From Yoonia sediminilitoris (GTDB lineage: Bacteria; Pseudomonadota; Alphaproteobacteria; Rhodobacterales; Rhodobacteraceae), in NCBI RefSeq assembly GCF_003058085.1, contig NZ_QBUD01000002.1, positions 248,001-312,000 on the forward strand: 64,000 bases of DNA, written 5' to 3'. The stretch's first letter is position 1. Each line of letters opens with the position of its first letter. Position numbers and translations under genes: made by a program. Below the pieces are notes generated by a model that saw only the letters and a program-made list of their open reading frames with translations, searched no databases and was not told the DNA's origin. Shown piece after piece: positions 55,371 through 62,179 of this stretch.

Positions 55371-55508
55371 ATGACGAAACGTTCATTCACTCCACCGCCC
55401 GGATATCGGTATGTTTTCCGCCCTTGGCGGACATGTCCGAAATCCGGCACCCGGCTATACGCGAAAGCGTTCGGGCTGCGTGCGTGGCCCATTCTGGTAC
55501 CAGAGTAG
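55371..55508 (+). CDS. Tiny conserved-looking hypothetical protein (45 aa)
   Basis: This 45-residue protein, MTKRSFTPPPGYRYVFRPW to RAWPILVPE, follows a GGACGGTGAG ribosome site. The PPPGYRYVFRPWRT start and AWPILVPE end resemble small accessory proteins found on alphaproteobacterial plasmids, from memory of such sequences. Several aromatic and basic residues suggest nucleic-acid contact. It is followed by a strong hairpin and by a second tiny gene. Confidence 0.55.
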   Translation: MTKRSFTPPPGYRYVFRPWRTCPKSGTRLYAKAFGLRAWPILVPE

Positions 55509-55530
55509 GCTGACACAAACTTGAGAAACA

Positions 55531-55552
55531 GGCGGGCGGTTTGCCGCCCGCC
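55531..55552 (+). terminator. GC-rich hairpin after the first tiny gene
   Basis: GGCGGGCGG pairs perfectly with CCGCCCGCC (9 bp) around a four-base loop, 22 bases after the stop at 55508. No T-tract follows on the plus strand, so it may be a weak terminator or an mRNA-stabilising hairpin. Confidence 0.45.
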
Positions 55553-55584
55553 AATCATAACTTCATGCCTACGAGGATATCATC

Positions 55585-55701
55585 ATGGCTAAGAAAACCT
55601 ACAAAGTTGGCCGCAGTGCCAGAACTGGTCGCTTCACTACCGTTAAGAAAGCGCAGACGAAGAAGTCTACGCATGTGGTTGAGACGATCAAACGTAAATA
55701 A
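55585..55701 (+). CDS. Tiny basic protein (38 aa)
   Basis: This gene encodes 38 residues, MAKKTYKVGRSARTGRFTTV to VVETIKRK, with ten lysines and four arginines. An AGGA site lies about 9 bases before the ATG. The KVGRSARTGRF pattern resembles small antitoxin-like proteins common in alphaproteobacteria. It is flanked by two perfect hairpins and ends near the relaxase gene, which converges on it. Confidence 0.55.
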   Translation: MAKKTYKVGRSARTGRFTTVKKAQTKKSTHVVETIKRK

Positions 55702-55710
55702 TGTCGTGTT

Positions 55711-55734
55711 GGGCAGTCATCTATTTGACTGCCC
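55711..55734. terminator. Perfect hairpin between convergent tiny gene and relaxase
   Basis: GGGCAGTCA (55711-55719) pairs perfectly with TGACTGCCC (55726-55734), loop of six bases. It lies 10 bases after the tiny gene's stop and 17 bases before the relaxase's stop on the other strand, so it may serve both genes as a terminator. Confidence 0.55.
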
Positions 55735-55750
55735 GATGCAACCACAGCCA

Positions 55751-57445
55751 TCAAATTTTCGGTCCCGCCGAATACGATCTATCGATCTTTGATTGGTCAC
55801 TCTTTCCCTCTATAGCAGTGAGCTTCTGTGACTGCTTCCTCAGCCAGCTTTCAAGAGTTGATGAAGCGCGCTCTGTTGCTTTTCCAAGCTTTGCAAACGC
55901 TTCTCCAATACGGTCGCGAACCGTTCGAATTCGCTCTGTAAATTCGCCAATTCGTTCGGCAAACCGCCCGCGCTCTTCAAGCCAGTCTCGAAGGTTTTGT
56001 TCAGATCTTCGACAGCGCGCAACAATGCTGTCTCGAAGGGCGTCAATTGATGATGTGACATAGTTTACCTCGTTGCTGGGGTTTCGATGCAGACTTCGCC
56101 GCCGCTCAGATTGGGTATGGGACAATCGGCGAGTTCGACGCCGCGCGGCAGGTTCACCACCCGGCCCAAGCCGCCAAGGCCACGAGTCACGCGCGTCCCT
56201 TCGAGACCGAATGTCGCCAGCCCCTGTGCTTCTATCGCTGATGGTCTCTCCGGAAAGGTCAGTTGCACCGCCATCAAGAGCACCCAAAAGGTCAGAAAGA
56301 CCCCGACTAGATATGTTGGCAGCATTGTCTTCCAAGTCACCGTGCGCCATTCCTTCCGAGTCTCTTCCAGCGCACATGTCGCTTCCCGAATGGTGCTGGC
56401 CTGATCTTCGATCTGATGGGCCGTCCGGTTGTTTACCGAGCTGCTTAGTTTTTCGAGGTCGCGCATATCGGTCTCGATTTTTCGCAGCGCGGCGTTCAAC
56501 GCTCGTGACAAACGCTGTTCGAAGTCGTTCAACATCTGCTGGGTCTGCTCTTCGGTGGCGTGGCTTTGCGTCTCCACCTTCGCTTGCAGGTTTTGCAGCA
56601 AAGTATTCATCTGCGTTCCAGGTTTCATGGAAAATTCTATCCTCCAGTCGAAAGGTGTTTTGGCTGTCCGAGGTTCCGGCAATACGCATGGTGATCCGGG
56701 TGTCGCGGCGGCGCTGCTTGCCGCCTTTCGCTTCTTCGGCATCGGCCCTACGGCGCTTCTCAAGCTGTTTCTCGGTCAAAGGTTTGAATTCGAGGCCATC
56801 CAGTTCGCTCAGAACGGCGCGAATATCTGCGTGATTTCGGACTTCGCCAGCCTCGATCTTCTGGAGCATGAAAGTCTGAATGGTCTCCTTGATGCTCTTC
56901 CGGTCGTCTAGATCGAAAACGGGTTTGATCATCCGTTTTCTTTCCGGCTCTTCGGGGCTGACCCAGCCTTCGCGGGCGTTCCAGTAATCGCGAAAGATGT
57001 TGAAAAACCGTTCCGATCCTGGTGGTGCAGCGTTGAATGAACGGTTGCCATAGAGCTCGACTCGCGGAATCAGGAAATGCAACTCAACGTTGCCCATGTG
57101 CTGATGGCGGACCCAGAGGGTATTCACTTGGTCCGCCTCAAGGCCAGCAAAGGCAGCCCGTTCGAAATCTGCTATCACCGCCGCCTGTAGTTCCTCTGAG
57201 GGATCGTCATCTGCATGGAACGCCACGACGCCGGATGTGTACCGCCATTTGCGGGTATTGCTGTCGATAAGGTGACAGGTCAGATCGGGATCGCCCGCCA
57301 GTATTTCAGGGGGTACATCTCGTCGCACGGTCTGACCAGCGATGCGCTTACGGTCCCCGGTGTAAGCCGCGACCTCCTTGGCCAGGAGATACTCGACCGC
57401 CGCCCGGCCAGAGCCGTCGCCATGCGTAAAGAAGCGAACCATCAT
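55751..57445 (-). CDS. ColE1-type (MbeA-like) mobilization relaxase
   Basis: This 564-residue relaxase nicks oriT and leads DNA into the recipient. The N-terminus MMVRFFTHGDGSGRAAVEYL aligns with ColE1 MbeA, with the catalytic Tyr19 in the same place. YTSGVVAFHADDD and TLWVRHQHMGNVELHFLIPR match the family. The metal motif is H114, E121, H123 where MbeA has H-E-N, so the last ligand is His. The C-terminal half is low-complexity and Arg/Ser/Gly-rich, and two other genes are nested there in another frame. Its start overlaps the mobC stop by 4 bases. Confidence 0.88.
   Translation of the reverse strand: MMVRFFTHGDGSGRAAVEYLLAKEVAAYTGDRKRIAGQTVRRDVPPEILAGDPDLTCHLIDSNTRKWRYTSGVVAFHADDDPSEELQAAVIADFERAAFAGLEADQVNTLWVRHQHMGNVELHFLIPRVELYGNRSFNAAPPGSERFFNIFRDYWNAREGWVSPEEPERKRMIKPVFDLDDRKSIKETIQTFMLQKIEAGEVRNHADIRAVLSELDGLEFKPLTEKQLEKRRRADAEEAKGGKQRRRDTRITMRIAGTSDSQNTFRLEDRIFHETWNADEYFAAKPASEGGDAKPRHRRADPADVERLRTAFVTSVERRAAKNRDRYARPRKTKQLGKQPDGPSDRRSGQHHSGSDMCAGRDSEGMAHGDLEDNAANISSRGLSDLLGALDGGATDLSGETISDRSTGAGDIRSRRDARDSWPWRLGPGGEPAARRRTRRLSHTQSERRRSLHRNPSNEVNYVTSSIDALRDSIVARCRRSEQNLRDWLEERGRFAERIGEFTERIRTVRDRIGEAFAKLGKATERASSTLESWLRKQSQKLTAIEGKSDQSKIDRSYSAGPKI
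55840..56061 (-). CDS. MbeD-like mobilization protein, nested in the relaxase gene
   Basis: This 73-residue protein starts MSHHQLTPFETALLRAVEDL and continues as a heptad-rich helix (LANLQSEFERFATVLEKRLQ). It resembles ColE1 MbeD in size, helical pattern and position: it lies wholly within the relaxase gene on the same strand in another frame. A ribosome site GAGG lies seven bases upstream, inside the last codons of the MbeB-like gene, so translation is probably coupled. MbeD is thought to aid entry exclusion or mobilization in ColE1. Confidence 0.75.
   Translation of the reverse strand: MSHHQLTPFETALLRAVEDLNKTFETGLKSAGGLPNELANLQSEFERFATVLEKRLQSLEKQQSALHQLLKAG
56065..56628 (-). CDS. MbeB-like mobilization protein, nested in the relaxase gene
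   Basis: This 187-residue protein (ATG at 56628; an alternative is 56610, MNTLLQNLQAKVETQ) is encoded wholly inside the relaxase gene, same strand, other frame. The N-terminal half is a coiled-coil helix (NDFEQRLSRALNAALRKIET, MRDLEKLSSSVNNRTAHQIE). Next comes one membrane helix (LPTYLVGVFLTFWVLLMAV). That layout and the position match MbeB of ColE1, which anchors the relaxosome to the membrane. GGAGG lies 12 bases upstream. The overlap is at least 560 bases. Confidence 0.78.
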   Translation of the reverse strand: MKPGTQMNTLLQNLQAKVETQSHATEEQTQQMLNDFEQRLSRALNAALRKIETDMRDLEKLSSSVNNRTAHQIEDQASTIREATCALEETRKEWRTVTWKTMLPTYLVGVFLTFWVLLMAVQLTFPERPSAIEAQGLATFGLEGTRVTRGLGGLGRVVNLPRGVELADCPIPNLSGGEVCIETPATR

Positions 57446-57798
57446 CTGGAATGCACCGCCACAATCTCGGCAAGTTCGCGGTCCAAGGCCATCAACAATG
57501 TGTAGAGGGCGATCAAATCGATGCGCCGCCCAGCCTTGCGGTCTGTGTGCATGGCTCGTGCGATTTGGTTGAGATTGTTGCCCGCGCGCCCGACCGCTGC
57601 CAGCAACTCAGGATCGACCACCGGTGGTCTCGCCCGACGCTGCATCGGCTCAACGGAAAGAACATGACGGGCATAGTCGGAAAGCGATCGTTCTTGATCG
57701 CGGGCTTTGTGCATCCAGTTGGCGTGTTCTGCCTCTGAGCAGCGCACGCGTAGAACCAGTTTGCGAACCAAGCGTGGTTTGGGTTCTCGCTTACTCAT
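57442..57798 (-). CDS. MobC/MbeC-like relaxosome accessory protein
   Basis: This 118-residue protein starts MSKREPKPRLVRKLVLRV; an upstream in-frame start is less likely. The ribbon-helix-helix part is KLVLRVRCSEAEHANWMHKA, and the signature LLAAVGRAGNNLNQIARAMH is the MobC/MbeC block. It helps melt oriT and guides the relaxase. Its stop overlaps the relaxase start by 4 bases, giving the order mbeC-mbeA as in ColE1. The region upstream (57799-57933) should hold oriT. Confidence 0.82.
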   Translation of the reverse strand: MSKREPKPRLVRKLVLRVRCSEAEHANWMHKARDQERSLSDYARHVLSVEPMQRRARPPVVDPELLAAVGRAGNNLNQIARAMHTDRKAGRRIDLIALYTLLMALDRELAEIVAVHSR

Positions 57799-57871
57799 GG
57801 CGGCCACTTGACGCGCTCTGCGCGTGGGTTTGGGGTGAAGGGGAAAGGGCTCGCCCATTCCCTTCCGAGGT

Positions 57872-57911
57872 GCATGTCGCGTAGCTACATGCGTAACCTT
57901 GCTCTCCCTCC
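57872..57911 (-). other. Candidate transfer origin (oriT) upstream of mobC
   Basis: An inverted repeat, GCATGT (57872-57877) and ACATGC (57887-57892) with nine bases between, lies in the 135-base gap before mobC. It is directly followed on the plus strand by GTAACCTTGCTCTCCCTCC. An inverted repeat next to a pyrimidine-rich tract is common at nick sites. The nick itself cannot be located by eye. Confidence 0.4.
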
Positions 57912-57933
57912 TCTTGGGACAATCGAAGGCAGT

Positions 57934-59022
57934 TCATAAATTCCCCCGTGACCGGATCAGGGCGTCCGTCAGTTCACCCATGAGGCTATTGAGAACGGCC
58001 AGGTCTCTCTCCACTTTTCGGCTCATCTGCGCGAAAGACGCAGCTGCGTTTTCAACACCAAACGCGTCATCTCTTTGAGAATTCCGGTCAGCGATGATTA
58101 AGCAGAGTGCTGTTTTATTCTCGCCAATGCGGACGCACATTTCTTCCCAGATTCGACGTGAGATACCCAATTTGTAAGCGCGATCATGCGTCGCTCGATT
58201 GATCGATTGCCAGTCTGGTGGTCCGTTCAGTGCATACAAGTCGATGTACCCACGCAACTCTGAAGTGGCCAAGAGTCGTGCGTGAGCAGGACTGGTATTA
58301 AGCTGTTCGCCACCACGCGTCTGCGGTGCCGTACGGGTTTTATTTTTCTTTTCTTTCTTCGTAATGAGTCGGTCATTTTCGTCTGACCCGTCGGTCATCT
58401 CTGGCTGACTGACCTTCGCAGAAAAATCAGCAAGTACCGCCGCCAGCGCATCGGCAACCAGTCGCATTTCTTTGATGTCATTTAGTTCTCCAGGCCGACG
58501 ACGTGGCAAAATGCTTGTCGCCGCGTCGTTGGCTTCACCGTTCTCTAGCTCTCTGATCTGGCGGAGGAGATCTTGAATGTGCTCGCGCAGCTGTTTGTGA
58601 TCTTCGTCAGCTTGCATTTGACGACCCACAAGGGATCGGACGTACTCTGCTTTCTCAATGAGAGGGGCGAGGTTGATTCCGGCCGCTCTCTTGATCACAC
58701 CGTCAACGCGATCACCAGAGCGGTTCTTCCGTTCCGGATAGGTGCGCTTAATCAGACCCGCGTCAACAAGTTCAGCCTCGATCCTATTTATCTGGCGCTT
58801 CGATAGTCTGAAGAGCGTTGCGAGCCGTTCCAGTGAATGCCAGATGGCGCATATTCTGCCGTTCTGGAAGTCGGACGGCTGGCAGTTCTCAATCGCAAAT
58901 ACGAGGTATTCGACAGCACCTTTGGAAAGGCCAAGCGCGATCCTTGCTTGCCGCAGAAGCAGTTTCAGTCGGTAGGGTGTGATATCTGAAGGAAGGCCTT
59001 CATGAACTAGCCGGACGCTCAT
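57934..59022 (-). CDS. repC: RepC-type plasmid replication initiator
   Basis: This 362-residue protein matches RepC, the initiator of repABC plasmids. The helix-turn-helix region is GLSKGAVEYLVFAIENCQ, LERLATLFRLSKRQINRIEA and ELVDAGLIKRTYPERKNRSG. A variable linker with KKEKKNKTRT leads to the C-terminal domain (GYIDLYALNGPPDWQSINRA, RIWEEMCVRIGENKTALCLI). RepC binds an origin within its own gene. No repA or repB is present, so the element has only the initiator. A putative control RNA lies upstream. Confidence 0.82.
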   Translation of the reverse strand: MSVRLVHEGLPSDITPYRLKLLLRQARIALGLSKGAVEYLVFAIENCQPSDFQNGRICAIWHSLERLATLFRLSKRQINRIEAELVDAGLIKRTYPERKNRSGDRVDGVIKRAAGINLAPLIEKAEYVRSLVGRQMQADEDHKQLREHIQDLLRQIRELENGEANDAATSILPRRRPGELNDIKEMRLVADALAAVLADFSAKVSQPEMTDGSDENDRLITKKEKKNKTRTAPQTRGGEQLNTSPAHARLLATSELRGYIDLYALNGPPDWQSINRATHDRAYKLGISRRIWEEMCVRIGENKTALCLIIADRNSQRDDAFGVENAAASFAQMSRKVERDLAVLNSLMGELTDALIRSRGNL

Positions 59023-59127
59023 AACGCACCACCCGGTAGCGTCCTGCCAACTGGATTGTCAGTTGATTTTGCACCGCTCTTTCGAGTAAGGTCTCTAAGA
59101 AAGCTAGAGGCTTTTGCTATAGATTTG

Positions 59128-59162
59128 ATCCCGGTTTCGGTTGCCGCCGAGCCGGGATTTTT
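59128..59162 (+). ncRNA. Putative antisense control RNA terminator upstream of repC
   Basis: ATCCCGG (59128-59134) pairs with CCGGGAT (59152-59158), with an inner 4-bp stem (TCGG/CCGA), followed by five T on the plus strand. That is a convincing intrinsic terminator oriented against repC and 106 bases upstream of its start, where repABC plasmids encode their small incompatibility RNA. No plus-strand gene precedes it. The promoter end of the RNA was not found with confidence. Confidence 0.5.
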
Positions 59163-59324
59163 CTGTTTATGGGGACTCCAAAAATTCTTGTACGGCTGAT
59201 CGGGCTGTAGACGTTTTGTAGCGATGTTCTTTGCCTGTTCGCAGGCAAAAGCCGCAAAATCCTGCATAATCTTGCACAAAGTACTTTGCGATTGTCCGTA
59301 AGTATTTGTATTTATTGGCAGGTT

Positions 59325-59401
59325 TGGCGACCCCGGCAGGATTCGAACCTGCAACCTGCCCCTTAGGAGGGGGCTGCTCTATCCAGTTGAGCCACGGGAC
59401 C
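59325..59401 (-). tRNA. tRNA-Arg(CCT)
   Basis: Read on the minus strand the gene folds fully: acceptor GGTCCCG with CGGGGTC (two G-U pairs), anticodon stem GCCCC/GGGGC with loop CTCCTAA, anticodon CCT, T-stem GCAGG/CCTGC and an encoded CCA. It is the intact copy and the integration target; the same 51 bases (59325-59375) recur at 52600-52650. The position at the element's right edge means the integrated DNA restored the 3' end of the tRNA. Confidence 0.95.
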
Positions 59402-59513
59402 ACGCTGGTTTTATGCGGGATCGCGGTCCTTGTGTAAATCCTTTGTGGCGTGACTACAGTCCAGCTCCTGCGAAGATGCGGCGCCCGTCGGGTACCGCAT
59501 CTCATTACCAGCC

Positions 59514-60583
59514 TTACGTTTCAGCTTTCAACGGCCACGCCCGTCCGCGGACTGCGTCGAAACTGTGCGGGTTCAGGATTTCACCATTGCGAAATACCGG
59601 TCTAAGCGCGTCTGCCCCGGCAGGGATATTTGCGGCAGGCCGCGCAACAAAACGGCCACTATCGCTGCGCATCACCCCTTGTTTGCCTTTTCGCGATGTC
59701 TTGGCCCCACCGGCCGTTTTGGGGTCCTTGAAAACATCGTGCAACGCCCCGTTGCGGTAGATCGCCGAGCCCTTCATCGCATAGCCAAATCTGTCACGGT
59801 CCGGTTTCTGCAACAGCCTGCCGCCCATCCCAAAGGCGATGTTCCCGATGGCAAGACCCCTTTGCATCATCGCGTCCATGATCCGCAGAATCGAGTCCTT
59901 GTCGACCCCGTCGCCCTGGATGACCTGCACCTTATCATGCAGCAATCTGTATCCTTGGGCGGTTGTTCTATAGCCGAACGCCGCCATCAGCGCCTCGATC
60001 ACGTCGGGCACGATCTGCACTGGGTCACCGCTATCGGGGCGGACGACCCGCACACCGTCGCGGGCCAGCACTGCATCGCGCAGGGCGCCGCCCCAATAAT
60101 CCCGGACAGCCCGCATCAGGTCAAAACTGTCGCTTACGCAGGCGATGATCCCCACGGTGTTTGCCCTCAGGAATCGACGCATCTGGTGCAACTCGCGGTC
60201 CACACCTGCCGCAGTCATGGTGGCGTGTTCGGTCGCGGGGATGGAATAACCGGCCATATCAGCCCTTATTAATTGCGGGCATAGATCAAAGCACCAAGTG
60301 TATCTGTCCCATGGGCTTTCAAGAACGGGGCTGCCCCATCCAGCATGTCTTGGGTCACGACCGTCCCTTGCAGTTTCGCCAGTTCGATTTGCAGGCCAAA
60401 GAACACCACCTCGTCAATCTCGTCCCACGCGCGGCGCGGCTCGATATAGGACGACACATATTGGGTGCCTTCGGGGTATTGGCTGTAGTGGGAAATTTTT
60501 TAGCTGTCTGTATCGTAGATCAGATTGTGGGTCGCGACAGGGTTCGGGAACTGCGCGTCTGCGCTGCGGTTCTGGTAGGTCAT
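59514..60583 (-). pseudogene. nadV: Nicotinamide phosphoribosyltransferase (NadV type), broken
   Basis: Pieces of a NAMPT enzyme (nicotinamide to NMN) lie in order: MTYQNRSADAQFPNPVATHN, IYDTDS, stop, KISHYSQYPEGTQYVSSYIE, then ELAKLQGTVVTQDMLDGAAP, then GTDTLGALIYARN and two stops. A one-base loss follows, and MAGYSIPATEHATMTAAG continues to the catalytic region RPDSGDPVQIVPDVIEAL and FGMGGRLLQK. Between FLKAHG and TDTLGAL about 100 codons are missing. The three stop codons all stand where the family has Tyr (DSYK and RNYYG). So the gene is dead despite a long 3' reading frame. Confidence 0.85.
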
Positions 60584-60671
60584 TGTCCTGTTCCTACCCG
60601 GATTTGGATGGTTTGCGATCTGCGGACCTCCCGCAGATCAGAAATACAACGATACGCACGTTTTGGGCGTC

Positions 60672-61157
60672 TTAGCCTTGCGCCATCAGGATGGACGAAT
60701 AGGCAAAGGGCACTTCGGAGACCATTGCGTGGATGATGTCAAAGTGATCCTCGGACAATCTATCGGGTGTGACTTCTGTGATCGGCACCCAGGGGGCGGC
60801 AGCGGCATCGCAGCCTGATTTGACCTTTTCGAGCTTGGTACGGTCCAGCCCTTCACGGCGCATGGGGGTCGTGACGGTGGTGCGCACATTCGTTATCCAC
60901 GCGCGATCATTGTAAAGCGTGTCCACAAAAGGCAGGGTGGCGACCGGCTTGCCCAGATGCCCTGTGCCCGCACGGATAAGGGCGCGGCGTTCGGCATAGG
61001 TAAAAGGATTTTTCCAGCTACGCCGACGGTAAGAGTTGTCAACAAGCAGCAAGATCCGGTCGGCGCCCTCAAGCGTGCGTTCAGTCACGTCCAGATGTCC
61101 AAGGTGAAATGGCTGGAAACGGCCGATAAATACTGCCAGCGTCTGTTTGATCGTCAT
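60672..61157 (-). pseudogene. NMN adenylyltransferase-like gene with foreign C-terminus
   Basis: The first half is nucleotidyltransferase: TLAVFIGRFQPFHLGHLDVT with the HxGH motif, RILLLVDNSYRRRSWKNPFTYAERRALI and FVDTLYNDRAWITNVRTTV. This is NadM-type, converting NMN to NAD. After residue about 98 the expected GHSKD/SSYY core is absent; instead TPMRREGLDRTKLEKVKSGC to PFAYSSILMAQG follows, which looks like the tail of another protein. So it is a chimera and probably inactive. Together with the broken nadV it marks a lost NAD-salvage operon. Confidence 0.62.
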
Positions 61158-61380
61158 AGCGTGCGTCATCCGCAAGGATGTTAGTGACCCGTGACCTCCT
61201 CGGGGTGGCTTTCTTAGCCCGTCTTATCCGGGATTTCCAACTTGAAATCCTTCAAATCCGACATGCAGGCCGCGCATATCCATCTGTCAAGTCCGGATAC
61301 ACCGCCCCAACCACGTCACCTAAAGCTTTGAAGCCAGCGTAAAACCGACTATCATTGCGACGGATTGCGTTGCCCGAAAC

Positions 61381-61815
61381 ATGAGGATTGCCATGATTGT
61401 GAGTGATACAAAAGACGGCGTAGTGATCGGGGTCTTTCTGGGGATGCAGGACGGCAAACCACTGGTTGTCTTTGCGGGGAACCCGCAGCCAGAGGCGATT
61501 GTTGCCCGCTCGCTTGTGACACTTGATGCGTCTGTCGCCGGCTGCGAGGTCGCGCTTTTATTTGAGGATGGTCAGTCGGACAGGCCATTGATCATCGGGC
61601 GCATCATTGACCCCGCACCCGCAAACGACGCCCCGACAGTCATTCGCGATGGTGAAAGCGTCAAGATCAACGCGCAGGAGCGGATTGAACTGCGTGTCGG
61701 CAAGGCGTCAATCATCATGGAGAAAGACGGACACATCACGATCCGCGGCACCTATCTGGTCAATCACGCCTCTGCTGCGAACCGGATTCGTGGTGGCTCC
61801 GTCAACCTGAACTAG
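61381..61815 (+). CDS. DUF6484-domain protein (type VI secretion accessory)
   Basis: This 144-residue protein (MRIAMIVSDTKDGVVIGVFL) carries a beta-rich domain with GCEVALLFEDGQSDRPLIIGRI, the DUF6484 signature of proteins encoded beside T6SS VgrG and effector genes. The second half (SVKINAQERIELRVGKASIIMEKDGHITIRGTYLVNHAS) resembles the repeated beta-helix motif of VgrG/DUF2345 tips. It is probably an accessory of a secreted spike or effector loading. It is coupled to the next gene, whose ATG follows the stop by 3 bases. Confidence 0.72.
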   Translation: MRIAMIVSDTKDGVVIGVFLGMQDGKPLVVFAGNPQPEAIVARSLVTLDASVAGCEVALLFEDGQSDRPLIIGRIIDPAPANDAPTVIRDGESVKINAQERIELRVGKASIIMEKDGHITIRGTYLVNHASAANRIRGGSVNLN

Positions 61816-61818
61816 GCC

Positions 61819-62169
61819 ATGGCAGCCCCCGTTCTGGAAAATATCGTGCGTCAGCATGCCGAACAGGCCGCATTCCTGTGGACGCTCTATGATCGCGCAT
61901 TGCTGGACCCCGAAGACAACCCCGAAATGGACGAAGAACGGCTGGCGCGTACCGTCGAACGGCTTGAGGCGCATCTGGACGGGCTGCGCATCGCGGGCGC
62001 AGACGGCCTGCGCATTGCCGAAGAGCGGCTGGCAGACTACCGCGAACCTGGCGAGTTGTTCGTCGTTCGGATGTTGCAGCCGGGCGCCGAAGGGATGAGG
62101 ATTGCGAGCCTCGATCTGGAAAAGGTGCGGCACTATTTGGCCGCAAAATCCGCGCTGCCCTCACCTTAG
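61819..62169 (+). CDS. TIGR02270-like protein, short form
   Basis: The 116-residue protein starts MAAPVLENIVRQHAEQAAFL and has RLEAHLDGLRIAGADGLRIA and EPGELFVVRML. This is the N-terminal part of the T6SS-associated TIGR02270 family, whose members are usually about 400 residues with HEAT-like repeats. It ends after SALPSP, so it is a short or truncated form. It follows the DUF6484 gene by 3 bases. The next gene is convergent. Confidence 0.62.
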   Translation: MAAPVLENIVRQHAEQAAFLWTLYDRALLDPEDNPEMDEERLARTVERLEAHLDGLRIAGADGLRIAEERLADYREPGELFVVRMLQPGAEGMRIASLDLEKVRHYLAAKSALPSP

Positions 62170-62179
62170 GGTCAGGACC

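Larger units (their letters stand above)
52600..59401. mobile_element. Integrated mobilizable element in tRNA-Arg(CCT)
   Basis: The element is about 6.7 kb between the two copies of a 51-base tRNA segment. It contains, left to right, a truncated tyrosine recombinase, an orphan gene tail, a metallophosphoesterase, XRE and ImmA genes, two tiny genes, a ColE1-type mobilization block and a repC replication gene. This is the composition of an integrative mobilizable element or an integrated small plasmid. The recombinase is truncated, so it is probably no longer able to excise on its own. Confidence 0.82.

Noticed and set aside
52600..59401. Prophage
   Set aside because: There is an integrase fragment and an XRE gene, but no capsid, terminase, tail or lysis gene; mob and rep genes identify a mobilizable element.
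60499..60501. Recoding or an alternative genetic code at the TAA codons in the nadV remnant
   Set aside because: The same gene also has a large deletion and a frameshift, so ordinary decay explains it; no other gene in the window shows in-frame TAA.
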